The position numbers and the translations under genes are program-made. Positions 1-5,891 of a stretch of 14,037 bases of DNA are shown here, piece after piece. The DNA is taken from assembly GCA_945878795.1 (NCBI GenBank), contig CAMDWF010000022.1:1-14037 (forward strand). The letters are read 5' to 3'. Below the pieces are notes generated by a model. The model was not told the origin of the DNA. It made no database searches and saw only the letters and a program-made list of their open reading frames with translations. This DNA comes from Synechococcus sp. UW140. GTDB lineage: Bacteria; Cyanobacteriota; Cyanobacteriia; PCC-6307; Cyanobiaceae. Every line of letters starts with the position of its first letter. Position 1 is the first letter of the stretch.

Positions 1-320
1 TGAGTTGAAAATTCAGCGATCAGGGTCTATAATGGCAAAATGGAGCTGCGCAATCAGCCTCCAAGCAGTCATACCCTGACTGCTCCTGTTCACCCTCCAG
101 AAAGGGTCACAGGACCTCTTGAGTTACACCACTCGGAGGGGCGCTACCCGCTCTACGTCTGTCCGACGGGTCCGAAGGCCTAGTTGAACGGCATGGGGAG
201 AGTGGCGGCAGCGGATACAGCGCCGATCCCTTTCTCGATCTTGGTTGCCGGCCCCTGAATCCTGCCGTGACGCGGGATCGCCGTAGGGAGCTTGTGATGT
301 ATACCGAAGTAGGCAATGCA
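1..320. other. Stretch without a recognisable gene
   Basis: No convincing coding region is seen on either strand in these 320 bases. The only structure noticed is a perfect short hairpin at 64-84, listed separately. Minus-strand codons continue open down to 180 from the rhamnose-reductase relic, but the residues below 321 match nothing I recognise, so the relic appears to join unrelated sequence near 320. Confidence 0.4.
64..84. repeat. Perfect 8-bp inverted repeat (hairpin)
   Basis: AGCAGTCA (64-71) and TGACTGCT (77-84) are perfectly complementary around the 5-base loop TACCC. No T-run follows on either strand, so an intrinsic terminator is not supported. It could be a remnant of a structured RNA or the terminator of a gene outside the window. 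Its function is unknown. Confidence 0.35.
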
Positions 321-431
321 GTGCACAGCATCCAGAGCGAGGGCCAGGCGCGAGCCGGTGCAGTCGAGCAGGGAATAGCTGGGCAGTTGGGCCGGGGTGG
401 GGTAGTCGGCGGTGCTGAGGGGGCGCACCAC
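321..431 (-). pseudogene. Relic of dTDP-4-dehydrorhamnose reductase C-terminus
   Basis: The minus-strand translation here has the features of the RmlD/RfbD C-terminus: a VRPLSTADYPTPA segment, then a (P)SYSLLDC segment, then an Ala/Leu-rich helix ending in AVH where the family normally continues with WREAL. RmlD makes dTDP-L-rhamnose for surface polysaccharide. Only about 37 residues remain. The NAD-binding Rossmann part and catalytic Tyr/Lys region are absent, and the sequence after AVH no longer matches. The frame stays open from 470 to 180, but the flanks look unrelated. It ends about 45 bases from a carbonic anhydrase relic on the other strand, so two gene fragments have been brought together. 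The assignment rests on remembered family motifs and would need a protein search. Confidence 0.55.
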
Positions 432-475
432 GGCGGCCCGTAAAATCGCCATTCTCACCTGTATGGACACCTGCC

Positions 476-763
476 TTGATCCAGCCGGGTATCCGCAGCC
501 TGCTTTCCCCGAGCCTTGAAACGGCCGTGCTGGCTGCCAACGGCTTTGACGATGGGGCCGAGGGTCCTGGATCGGAGGCAGGGGACTACATCGACCGGCT
601 GACGATACGGAATAACGACAAGAGTGTGGTCGAAGTTGTCCGCCGTATCCGTGAATATCCCCTGGCCCCTGGTCGGATTCCTATCCATGGCTTCGCTTAT
701 CAAGTGGAGACAGGCCTGTTAGTTGAGGTTGCCGCTGCCTCAGCGCTGGGAGCCCCTCGCTAG
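476..763 (+). pseudogene. C-terminal relic of a beta-carbonic anhydrase
   Basis: The frame is open from 419 (after a stop at 416-418) to the stop at 761-763, and a TTG at 476 is the first possible start. The translation has the C-terminal signature of one beta-carbonic anhydrase subgroup: EGPGSEAGDYIDRLTIRNN, then SVVEVVRRIREYPLAPGRIP, then IHGFAYQVETGLLVEV. In whole enzymes this part follows the catalytic domain and ends the protein. The zinc-binding C-x-D-S-R and H-x-x-C motifs that make CO2 hydration possible are not found upstream in any frame, so this fragment cannot be an active enzyme. It ends 4 bases before the converging permease stop. Family membership comes from memory of the C-terminal pattern. 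Confidence 0.55.
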
Positions 764-767
764 GGCC

Positions 768-1553
768 TCAGCGCCGAAAGTAGCCCAATCTCACGAAGTA
801 GAAGAGGGCCAGGGACACCCCGACGATCACCACCAAAGCGCGCAGGGTATCGGGATTCACCTTGCCGGCCAGCCTGCCGCCCAGCGCTCCACCGACGAGG
901 GCGCCGGCGGCCATCAGCACCGCCGCCCCCCATTGCACCTGGCCGGAGCCGACAAATACGCAGGCTGCTGTGCTGTTGCTGGCAAGCGAAAGGGCCTGCT
1001 TGAGCCCATTTAGGCGGGTGATGCTGTCTTCCAGGGTGAGGGCCAGCACCGCCAGCAGGATTACGCCGAGGCCGGCGCCGAAGTAACCCCCGTAGATCGA
1101 TGCCAGCAGGACCGGCAGAATCGCTTGATTTTCAGAAAGGGTGTTGCGGCCTTGGCGCTGCAGCCGTTTCCCGATCCAGCGGCGCAACGGTGGCTGGGCC
1201 CAAAGCAGGCCGGAACCCAGCAATAGCAGCCAGGGCACCAGGCTGTAAAAGAGCCTTTCGCTGGTGTGCAGCAACAACTGGGCCCCCAGTAAGCCCCCCA
1301 GGCCGGCGGCGGGCAGCAGGCTGGCCAGGCGCTTGGTCTGGGATGGCAACTGCTGGCGTTGGCCGAGGATGGCACCCAGGTGTCCCGGTATGAGGGCCAC
1401 AGTGTTGGTGAGATTGGCCACCAGGGCCGGCAGGCCGGCGGCCGTCAGGGCCGGAAAGCTGAGCAGTGAGCCGCCGCCAGCCAGGGCGTTGACGAGCCCG
1501 GCCGCCAAGGCGGCAGCACCCAACCAGATGGCGTCAGTCGGGTTGATCACCAC
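768..1553 (-). CDS. TauE/SafE family membrane permease
   Basis: The protein has 261 residues and is almost entirely hydrophobic, with about seven to eight predicted membrane segments in two similar halves. Each half carries a Gly-rich motif typical of TauE/SafE permeases: LAGGGSLLSFPAL near residues 24-36, and IYGGYFGAGLGVILL near 153-167. Family members export or import small anions such as sulfite, sulfoacetate or sulfonates across the inner membrane; the substrate here cannot be told. A short charged stretch (about residues 121-143) forms the central loop. The start is one of two consecutive GTG codons (1553 or 1550) with no clear Shine-Dalgarno sequence. It lies 68 bases downstream of the Ala/Pro-linker gene on the same strand, so the two may be co-transcribed. 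Length is normal for the family. Confidence 0.85.
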   Translation of the reverse strand: MVINPTDAIWLGAAALAAGLVNALAGGGSLLSFPALTAAGLPALVANLTNTVALIPGHLGAILGQRQQLPSQTKRLASLLPAAGLGGLLGAQLLLHTSERLFYSLVPWLLLLGSGLLWAQPPLRRWIGKRLQRQGRNTLSENQAILPVLLASIYGGYFGAGLGVILLAVLALTLEDSITRLNGLKQALSLASNSTAACVFVGSGQVQWGAAVLMAAGALVGGALGGRLAGKVNPDTLRALVVIVGVSLALFYFVRLGYFRR

Positions 1554-1621
1554 AGGTCTAAAGGTTGGAACCGTCTTATCTTCCAGCCTGAGCTGTCGTT
1601 TCGATGCTGCTTGAGTTTTTG

Positions 1622-2497
1622 CTATGCACCTGCCGCCAGTAATTCCCCCTCCAATAAAAGGTTGAATTGCAGCAGATCCTGGTCACTGAGTTGCTGCCGG
1701 CTCGACACCTGCAGCTGACTTTCTAAAAATTGCCGGGCCCGCTCCCTGGGCCATCCCAATTGCCGCAGCAGGGCATCACACTGGCTGAGCAGGTCCTGGC
1801 GGCGCATGGGCACGGCGGCGACGACCGGATCGGCGGGGGATCCCAGGGCTTCAATGGCCCGCAGGTAGGCCAGCAGATCGGCATAGCTGGTGAGGCGGTT
1901 GCGGCTGGGATGGCCAAAGGCGCGCTGCAGATACACCTCCTCCTCGGCGCGCCCCCATTGCAACCGCTGCAGTTCCCGATCGAGGTGCAGCAGCTCGCTG
2001 CTCCAATCCTCGGGGTCGGCCGGGGGCTCCGCCGCAGGCTCGGGCGCAGGCGCGGGGGCGGCTGCGGCGGCGGGCTCGGGCGGAGGGTCGATCGGGGCGG
2101 GGGGCGTCGAGGGGGCCTCACTGGGAGGTGCCGCCGGGTGCTCCGTGGGGGCCTTGGCTGCTGACTCGGGCTGCGGCTGGCGGGGGGTGGCGCTGGCGCT
2201 GGCTGCGGCGGCAGGCGTGGTTTGGTACTTGGCCGCGATTGGGGCCGGAATGGCGGCGGCGGCGCTGGCTGGGGTGACCTGCACTGGGATGGCGGCAACG
2301 GCCGTACCAATCGCAGCCCCCGGGGGTGGGGCGGCGGCCAGCCGGGCCTGCAAGCGCTGCAGGGCACGATCTTCGGCGGCCTCGGCATCTGGGGCCTCCC
2401 CCAGGGCGCTGCCCAACAGTTGCTCTCCGGCGTAGGCGCTGACATGGACAACCCGCACCTGGCCGTCGGCATGGACCAGTTGAACCCGTACCTCCAT
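1622..2497 (-). CDS. Conserved cyanobacterial protein with Ala/Pro-rich linker, function unknown
   Basis: The product has 291 residues in three parts: an N-terminal beta-rich domain (1 to about 58, beginning MEVRVQLVHADGQ), a low-complexity Ala/Pro-rich linker (about 59-165), and a helical C-terminal domain (about 166-291) with the motifs ELQRLQW, YLQRAFGHPSRNRLTSY and LGWPRERARQFLES. I recall similar C-terminal domains in unnamed Synechococcus/Cyanobium proteins. There is no signal peptide or membrane segment, so it is probably cytosolic. The ATG at 2497 is chosen because AGGGGAG (2504-2510) sits six bases before it; the in-frame ATG at 2503 directly abuts that sequence and is too close. It diverges from the TerC-family gene across about 85 bases. 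The linker is highly GC-biased and gives long spurious open frames on the other strand. Confidence 0.75.
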   Translation of the reverse strand: MEVRVQLVHADGQVRVVHVSAYAGEQLLGSALGEAPDAEAAEDRALQRLQARLAAAPPPGAAIGTAVAAIPVQVTPASAAAAIPAPIAAKYQTTPAAAASASATPRQPQPESAAKAPTEHPAAPPSEAPSTPPAPIDPPPEPAAAAAPAPAPEPAAEPPADPEDWSSELLHLDRELQRLQWGRAEEEVYLQRAFGHPSRNRLTSYADLLAYLRAIEALGSPADPVVAAVPMRRQDLLSQCDALLRQLGWPRERARQFLESQLQVSSRQQLSDQDLLQFNLLLEGELLAAGA

Positions 2498-2503
2498 TGA
2501 CAT

Positions 2504-2510
2504 CTCCCCT
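2504..2510 (-). promoter_or_regulatory. Shine-Dalgarno deciding the start of the 2497 gene
   Basis: On the minus strand AGGGGAG is followed by ATGTCAATG. The second ATG (2495-2497) is at normal spacing of six bases and the first at zero, so initiation at 2497 is favoured. It is one of the few strong ribosome sites in the window. Confidence 0.6.
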
Positions 2511-2583
2511 GCGCAGGCCTCCCTAGAGTGCCTCTTTGACGCTCCGCTGCCGAGCGATCTGCCCTGCGATGGAAGCGGAATCG

Positions 2584-3357
2584 ATGCCCTCCCTGACGCC
2601 CCTGATCGAGGGGGCGGATCAATGGGGCGAAATGGTGCTGCTGCTGCCCCTGCTGGTGGCCCTGGAATGCGTGCTGTCCGCCGATAACGCCATTGCCTTG
2701 GCGGCCATCGCCCGAAAACTGCACGATCCGGTCCGCCAGCGCCAGGCCCTTAATTTTGGCTTGCTCTTTGCCCTGGTATTGCGGCTGGCCCTGATCGTGG
2801 CGGCCCGCTGGGTGCTGGCCTTTTGGCCCCTGCAACTGCTGGCCGCCCTCTATCTGCTGTGGCTGGCGGGACGCCAATTGCTGCCCTCCATCCGGGCGGC
2901 CCTGGGGTTCGAAGCCCCTGCCGAGACCGCCGAGGCATCACCATCGCCAGAGGCTGAATCGGCCCTCCCTGCTAATGCCGGCGCGCCTGGGGCCTCCCTG
3001 GCGGCGGTGGTGGCCACCCTGGCCTTCACCGATCTGGCCTTCTCCCTGGACAGCGTGGCGGCGGCGGTGGCCGTCACCGATCGCTTGCCCCTGGTGATCG
3101 CCGGCGGCGTGATTGGCGTGATCGCCCTGCGGCTGACCGCCGAACTGTTCATCCGCTGGCTGGATGTCTACCGCCACCTCGAGAACGCCGGATACCTGGC
3201 GGTGGCCCTGGTGGGTCTGCGGCTGCTGTTGCGCCTGGTGTATCCCGAGGTGGAGTTGCCGGAGTGGAGCCTGCTGGTGGCCGTGGGTGCCCTGTTCGCC
3301 TGGGGTTTCTCCAGCCGCCTGCCCGCAGCGGTTCCCGCCAGCGACCCTGAACCCTGA
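2584..3357 (+). CDS. TerC family integral membrane protein
   Basis: The product has 257 residues. It carries the two conserved acidic motifs of TerC proteins: LECVLSADNAIALA (about residues 27-40, with Asp34-Asn35) and TDLAFSLDSVAAAVAV (about 149-164, with Asp150 and Asp156). These frame about seven membrane segments, and a soluble Ala/Glu/Pro loop at about 110-137 separates the halves. TerC proteins are metal (Mn-type) exporters or membrane-insertion-associated proteins; cyanobacterial and plastid members affect thylakoid membrane protein assembly. The ATG at 2584 is chosen because the hydrophobic region begins soon after it and GGAAG lies upstream at 2571-2575. The ATG at 2569 would add five residues, and a TTG at 2536 is less likely. 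It is probably co-transcribed with the DUF6464 gene three bases downstream. Confidence 0.85.
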   Translation: MPSLTPLIEGADQWGEMVLLLPLLVALECVLSADNAIALAAIARKLHDPVRQRQALNFGLLFALVLRLALIVAARWVLAFWPLQLLAALYLLWLAGRQLLPSIRAALGFEAPAETAEASPSPEAESALPANAGAPGASLAAVVATLAFTDLAFSLDSVAAAVAVTDRLPLVIAGGVIGVIALRLTAELFIRWLDVYRHLENAGYLAVALVGLRLLLRLVYPEVELPEWSLLVAVGALFAWGFSSRLPAAVPASDPEP

Positions 3358-3360
3358 GCG

Positions 3361-3708
3361 ATGAAGGTCGAAATTCGCCAAATAGACAGCGACCGCTTGC
3401 TTGAGCAGATCGAGGTAGAGGTGCTGGCCGATATCCCCCAACCGGGCCGCTGGTTGGTGCTGGGCGACCGCAGCTTTCTGGTGCTGCAGCGCCGCCACCG
3501 CTACCGCCTGCGCAACGGCATCTACGAGCTGGCCTCCCTGGCCCTGCAGGTGAAATCCCAGCGCCAGCCCGCCGACGCCCGCTGCTGGGAAGGGGGCTGG
3601 GTGATCGGCGACCCCAGTTGCACCTACAACGCCCGCACCCCCCTGCTGCGCTGCGCCGTGCTGCCGGAGGGCCCCTGCGAACGCTGCGCCCACTACAGCC
3701 GCCGCTGA
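3361..3708 (+). CDS. DUF6464 family protein
   Basis: This 115-residue cyanobacterial protein matches the DUF6464 pattern: a charged N-terminal strand region (MKVEIRQIDSDRLLEQIEVE), PQPGRWLVLGDRSFLVLQRRHRYR near 27-50, and a Cys-rich end with IGDPSCTYNARTPLLRCAV (82-100) and GPCERCAHY (104-112). Cys75, 87, 98, 106 and 109 plus His111 could bind a metal, but that is inference. The function of the family is unknown. It starts three bases after the TerC-family stop, so translational coupling is likely. CCAGC/GCTGG (3710-3714/3721-3725) follows the stop and could form a weak hairpin without a T-run. There is no membrane segment, so it is probably cytosolic. Confidence 0.8.
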   Translation: MKVEIRQIDSDRLLEQIEVEVLADIPQPGRWLVLGDRSFLVLQRRHRYRLRNGIYELASLALQVKSQRQPADARCWEGGWVIGDPSCTYNARTPLLRCAVLPEGPCERCAHYSRR

Positions 3709-3732
3709 CCCAGCCCAAGAGCTGGCGGGGAG

Positions 3733-3752
3733 TGCATTACAATGCAGTGCAT
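3733..3752. promoter_or_regulatory. Candidate operator overlapping the RHH antitoxin start
   Basis: TGCATT-ac-AATGCA (3733-3746) is a perfect 6-bp inverted repeat. It is followed at once by ATGCA-g-TGCAT (3742-3752), a second palindrome sharing the AATGCA arm, so three TGCA cores sit in 20 bases over the start codon. RHH antitoxins usually bind pairs of short palindromes at their own promoter. The position fits autorepression, but this is inferred from arrangement only. Confidence 0.45.
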
Positions 3753-3972
3753 GAAAAGTCGCTCCCTGACGATCCGCCTGGAAGATGACCTGGAGCAGGA
3801 GCTACAGGCCGCCTGTGCTGAAACCGGTCGCTCCCGCGGCGAGATCGTGCGGGACGCCCTGCGCCGGCAGCTGCAGCTGATGCGCTTTGAGCGGTTGCGG
3901 CGCCAGGCCCTGCACTTCGGCGAGAATGCCGGTTGGCTCACCGATGACGACGTGTTCACGGCCATCTCCTGA
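3742..3972 (+). CDS. RHH (CopG-like) antitoxin of a PIN toxin pair
   Basis: The product has 76 residues. The N-terminal strand RSLTIRLEDDLEQEL (7-21) followed by AETGRSRGEIVRDALRRQL (26-44) is a classic ribbon-helix-helix DNA-binding fold. The C-terminal tail (about 55-76, ALHFGENAGWLTDDDVFTAIS) is the usual segment that wraps and blocks the toxin. It should bind its own promoter as a dimer and neutralise the PIN nuclease encoded just downstream. The ATG at 3742 has GGGGAG nine bases upstream (3727-3732); the ATG at 3751 would remove three residues and is the alternative. Length is normal for RHH antitoxins. It lies 33 bases after the DUF6464 gene, but the operator-like palindromes suggest its own promoter. 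Confidence 0.8.
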   Translation: MQCMKSRSLTIRLEDDLEQELQAACAETGRSRGEIVRDALRRQLQLMRFERLRRQALHFGENAGWLTDDDVFTAIS

Positions 3973-3995
3973 ATAGCCCCCAACTGTTGAGCGGC

Positions 3996-4019
3996 GTGCG
4001 GGTTAGCGACGTGCGGGTT
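3996..4019 (+). repeat. 15-bp-period tandem direct repeat at toxin start
   Basis: GTGCGGGTT occurs at 3996-4004 and again at 4011-4019, separated by AGCGAC. The repeat keeps the frame and duplicates the likely GTG start codon, adding VRVSD before the normal VRVFFDTN. It looks like a small slippage duplication. Confidence 0.7.
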
Positions 4020-4412
4020 TTCTTCGACACCAACGTGCTGGTGAGTGCCTTTCTGGCCCGAGGCCTCTGCGCTGATCTACTGCGGCTAGTGCTGCGCGAG
4101 CACACCCTGGTGAGCAGCGAAGTGGTGTTAGCGGAGCTGCGCGACGTGCTCAGCCGCAAGGGCAAGCTGCCGCCCGCCCAGATCGAGGTGATTGAAACCT
4201 TCCTGCGCGGTCAACCCATCGCACCAAGACCCGAGCAAACCCTGCGGCTCGGGTTGGTGGATGCGGACGATGAATGGGTGCTGGCCAGCGCCGTGCTCGC
4301 CGAGGCCGACCTCGTTGTTTCCGGCGATCAAGGGGTCTTGACCTGCACCACTTTCCCATTACCGCTGCTGACTCCACGGGCCTGCTGGCAGCATCTGCGA
4401 GGGCCTGGGTGA
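4011..4412 (+). CDS. PIN domain toxin, putative TA toxin of the COG1569/TIGR00305 type
   Basis: The product has 133 residues from the chosen GTG and is a complete PIN ribonuclease fold: VRVFFDTNVLVSAF holds the first catalytic Asp, VVLAELRDVL the Glu, VDADDEWVLASAV the central acidic cluster, and ADLVVSGDQGVL the last Asp. PIN toxins cleave RNA with Mg2+ or Mn2+ and are held inactive by the antitoxin. GTG 4011 is chosen because family members usually begin at VRVF-DTN. GTG 3996 (five residues longer) and TTG 3987 (eight longer) are also possible, and a 15-bp tandem duplication creates the 3996/4011 pair. The 38-base gap to the antitoxin stop shrinks to 14 if TTG 3987 is used. All acidic residues are present, so it is probably active. 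Confidence 0.8.
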   Translation: MRVFFDTNVLVSAFLARGLCADLLRLVLREHTLVSSEVVLAELRDVLSRKGKLPPAQIEVIETFLRGQPIAPRPEQTLRLGLVDADDEWVLASAVLAEADLVVSGDQGVLTCTTFPLPLLTPRACWQHLRGPG

Positions 4413-4471
4413 TGGTGTGGGCGGACGGCACGGGGCAAAGAACTTGGCCATCGCAGCCCTGAAGTGCGCCC

Positions 4472-5178
4472 TCAGCCCGCCCAAATCTCCTCCAACTCCA
4501 CCGTCAGCCCGGGGAACTGGGGATCTCCCTCAAGGCGGCTGGCCGCTTCAATCCGCCGCGGCGGAGCCGGGGGATCGGCCAGAGGATCGGCCAGCGGTTC
4601 CCAGATCTCCACCGCCCGCTCCTCTGGAATCAAAAGCCAGCCGAGGCGGGCGCCGTTGCGCTGGTAGGCGGCCATTTTCCGGCGCAGGGCGGGAGGCCAC
4701 GGGGGCCTTCAACTCCTTTGGAGAAGCCTGCGGCTACGCTGGAACTCGCAAGCTCGATTACTAGATCGGGACAGAGGGGTGCGAACCCGCAGCGCTCGGC
4801 GTCGCTGAGGGCCTGCCAGCGATCGAGGGCCACCAGGGAGGCATCGGGGCTGAGTACGGAGTTATCCGGCAGGCGGAAGCCACTGGAGCTGTCGAAGGCT
4901 TTCAAGCGGCCGCTGGCACGGGCCCAGGCCTTGATCTGAAAAAAGAGTTCGCCATTGCGGGCGCCCGTTTCGCTGCCAGTGGGGGTCATCAGGATCAGGG
5001 AACCATCGGCGGCCAGCTCCAGCACCGCCTCGGGATTGGCCTGGCACAGCTCGGCAAAATGCTCGGGAGTGAAGCGCAGGCCAGCGCAGAGCGAGGCCGG
5101 CAGGTTGAATGATTCCGGCAGCCCGTCGTCCGCTTCCTGGCCGGACGGGATCTCCAGGGGACGGGGCGGTGCGAGCAA
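4472..5178 (-). pseudogene. Uma2 family (DUF820) endonuclease gene, frameshifted
   Basis: The upstream part (5178 down to about 4690) has Uma2 features: LRFTPEHFAELCQANPEAVLEL, MTPTGSETGARNGELFFQIKAW, GFRLPDNSVLSPDASLV and CPDLVIELASSS, including the acidic PD and E-type residues of the restriction-like fold. The C-terminal part (MAAYQRNGARLGWLLIPEERAVEIW, read from 4675 to 4472) is in another frame. A one-base loss near 4686-4695, in the run coding GLP-ALRRKM, explains the change. An extra segment of about nine codons also sits between ELASSS and EGPRGL (about 4709-4737) and resembles a short interspersed repeat. The start is a TTG at 5178, with no good ATG upstream. Uma2 proteins are abundant in cyanobacteria and of uncertain role. 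As written the product is truncated, unless the shift is a sequencing error. Confidence 0.75.
4709..4747. repeat. Possible short interspersed repeat inside the Uma2 gene
   Basis: The stretch contains CTCCTTTGGAG (4713-4723), a perfect 4-bp stem with a 3-base loop, then AAGCCTGCGGCTACGC. AACTC occurs at 4711-4715 and again at 4743-4747. The wording resembles small dispersed repeats I know from filamentous cyanobacteria, and it falls where Uma2 proteins have no extra residues. Only one copy is present in this window, so the repeat nature is inference. Confidence 0.35.
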
Positions 5179-5303
5179 GGGCCCGGCGAGGGTTTCAGGC
5201 TAAGGGCGGGAGAGGGCGGTGCCGGCGGTTGTGGTCCCAGGTGCGCGACAGAGCGGCAAAAGCACGCCTTGTCGAACAGCTTATTGGAGGCGATCAGCTA
5301 CTT

Positions 5304-5690
5304 TCAAGGCCCCTTATGCTCGAAGGGATTGAACAGTGCCACACCGAAACCGTCGAAGTCCTTGACGTTGCGCGTGACAACGGTGAGCCCACGCACCAGG
5401 GCGATGGCGGCAATCATGGCGTCTTCGTAGAGCGCGTCGGAGCGGCGGCGCATCAGCTGGTCCCAGCACCGAAAGGTCCGTCCATCCATTGGCAAGATGG
5501 TGCTGCTATCGCTGAGCTGTCGAGCCAGGATTCGCTGGCGCTGGCCTTGGCGGCATTCTGTTCCCGCGTGCGTTCAATGCCGGCCTGGATTTCGCCCAGG
5601 CTCACCGAGGCGAGCTGCAGATTGGCGTTGTCGACGGATTGGAGCCAGGCGAGCATGGCGCCATGGGGCCTGGGCTTGCGCAGCTAGGAG
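5304..5690 (-). pseudogene. Decayed PIN domain toxin (VapC/FitB type)
   Basis: Read on minus from about 5690, the sequence gives S-stop-LRKPRPHGAMLAWLQ, then LASVSLGEIQAGIERTREQN and AAKASASESWLD. After a frameshift near 5480-5510 it continues ILPMDGRTFRCWDQL, LYEDAMIAAIALVRGLTVVT and RNVKDFDGFGVALFNPF. This is the order of a FitB-like PIN toxin. Three lesions are visible. A TAG at 5684-5686 replaces the Glu of the usual SELRKP motif. The N-terminal DTN segment with the first catalytic Asp is not recognisable. A frameshift splits the middle. The second-half acidic residues (YEDAMIA, KDFD) survive. The gene is not functional as written. A possible antitoxin relic lies upstream on the same strand. 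Confidence 0.7.
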
Positions 5691-5749
5691 GGGTGGGGGT
5701 GCTCACCGTCTAGTCGTCAGCAACCGTGGCGCCAGCGGGCTGTGGTCGC

Positions 5750-5891
5750 CTAGGGCGCGAACGGGTCGTCGAAGCGCAGCACCGAGCCGCGCAGCTCCGC
5801 CAGGGGGTCGGGGTCTGGCCGGGCCGGGCGACAGGGGCCCAGCACCAGGGCCCAGCGGCATGACCTCATAGCTGAGGATGGCCTGAGCCAT
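5750..5891 (-). pseudogene. Possible antitoxin relic upstream of the decayed PIN toxin
   Basis: From ATG at 5891 the minus strand reads MAQAILSYEVMPLG. After a likely one-base shift near 5800 it continues DPDPLAELRGSVLRFDDPFAP and stops at 5750-5752. The LAELRGSVLRFDDPF segment resembles short antitoxins that precede PIN toxins in cyanobacteria. Its place directly upstream of the PIN relic on the same strand fits a decayed pair. The match is short and from memory. Its 5' end overlaps the 3' end of the GloVer gene by 26 bases. Confidence 0.3.

Noticed and set aside
66..82. Anticodon-arm-like stem CAGTC/GACTG with a 7-base loop, suggesting a tRNA
   Set aside because: No matching acceptor, D or T arms are found around it, and the base after the would-be anticodon is C rather than a purine. 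It is only part of the 8-bp hairpin.
1730..2435. Long plus-strand open frames rich in Gly/Ala opposite the 1622-2497 gene
   Set aside because: They are antisense shadows of the GC-rich Ala/Pro linker, with no recognisable domain and no ribosome site.
2938..3718. Long minus-strand open frames opposite the TerC and DUF6464 genes
   Set aside because: The plus-strand genes have clear family motifs; the antisense translations are His/Gln- or Arg-rich without any known pattern.
3710..3725. Hairpin CCAGC/GCTGG after the DUF6464 stop as an intrinsic terminator
   Set aside because: The stem is only five pairs and no T-run follows; the antitoxin ribosome site comes immediately after.
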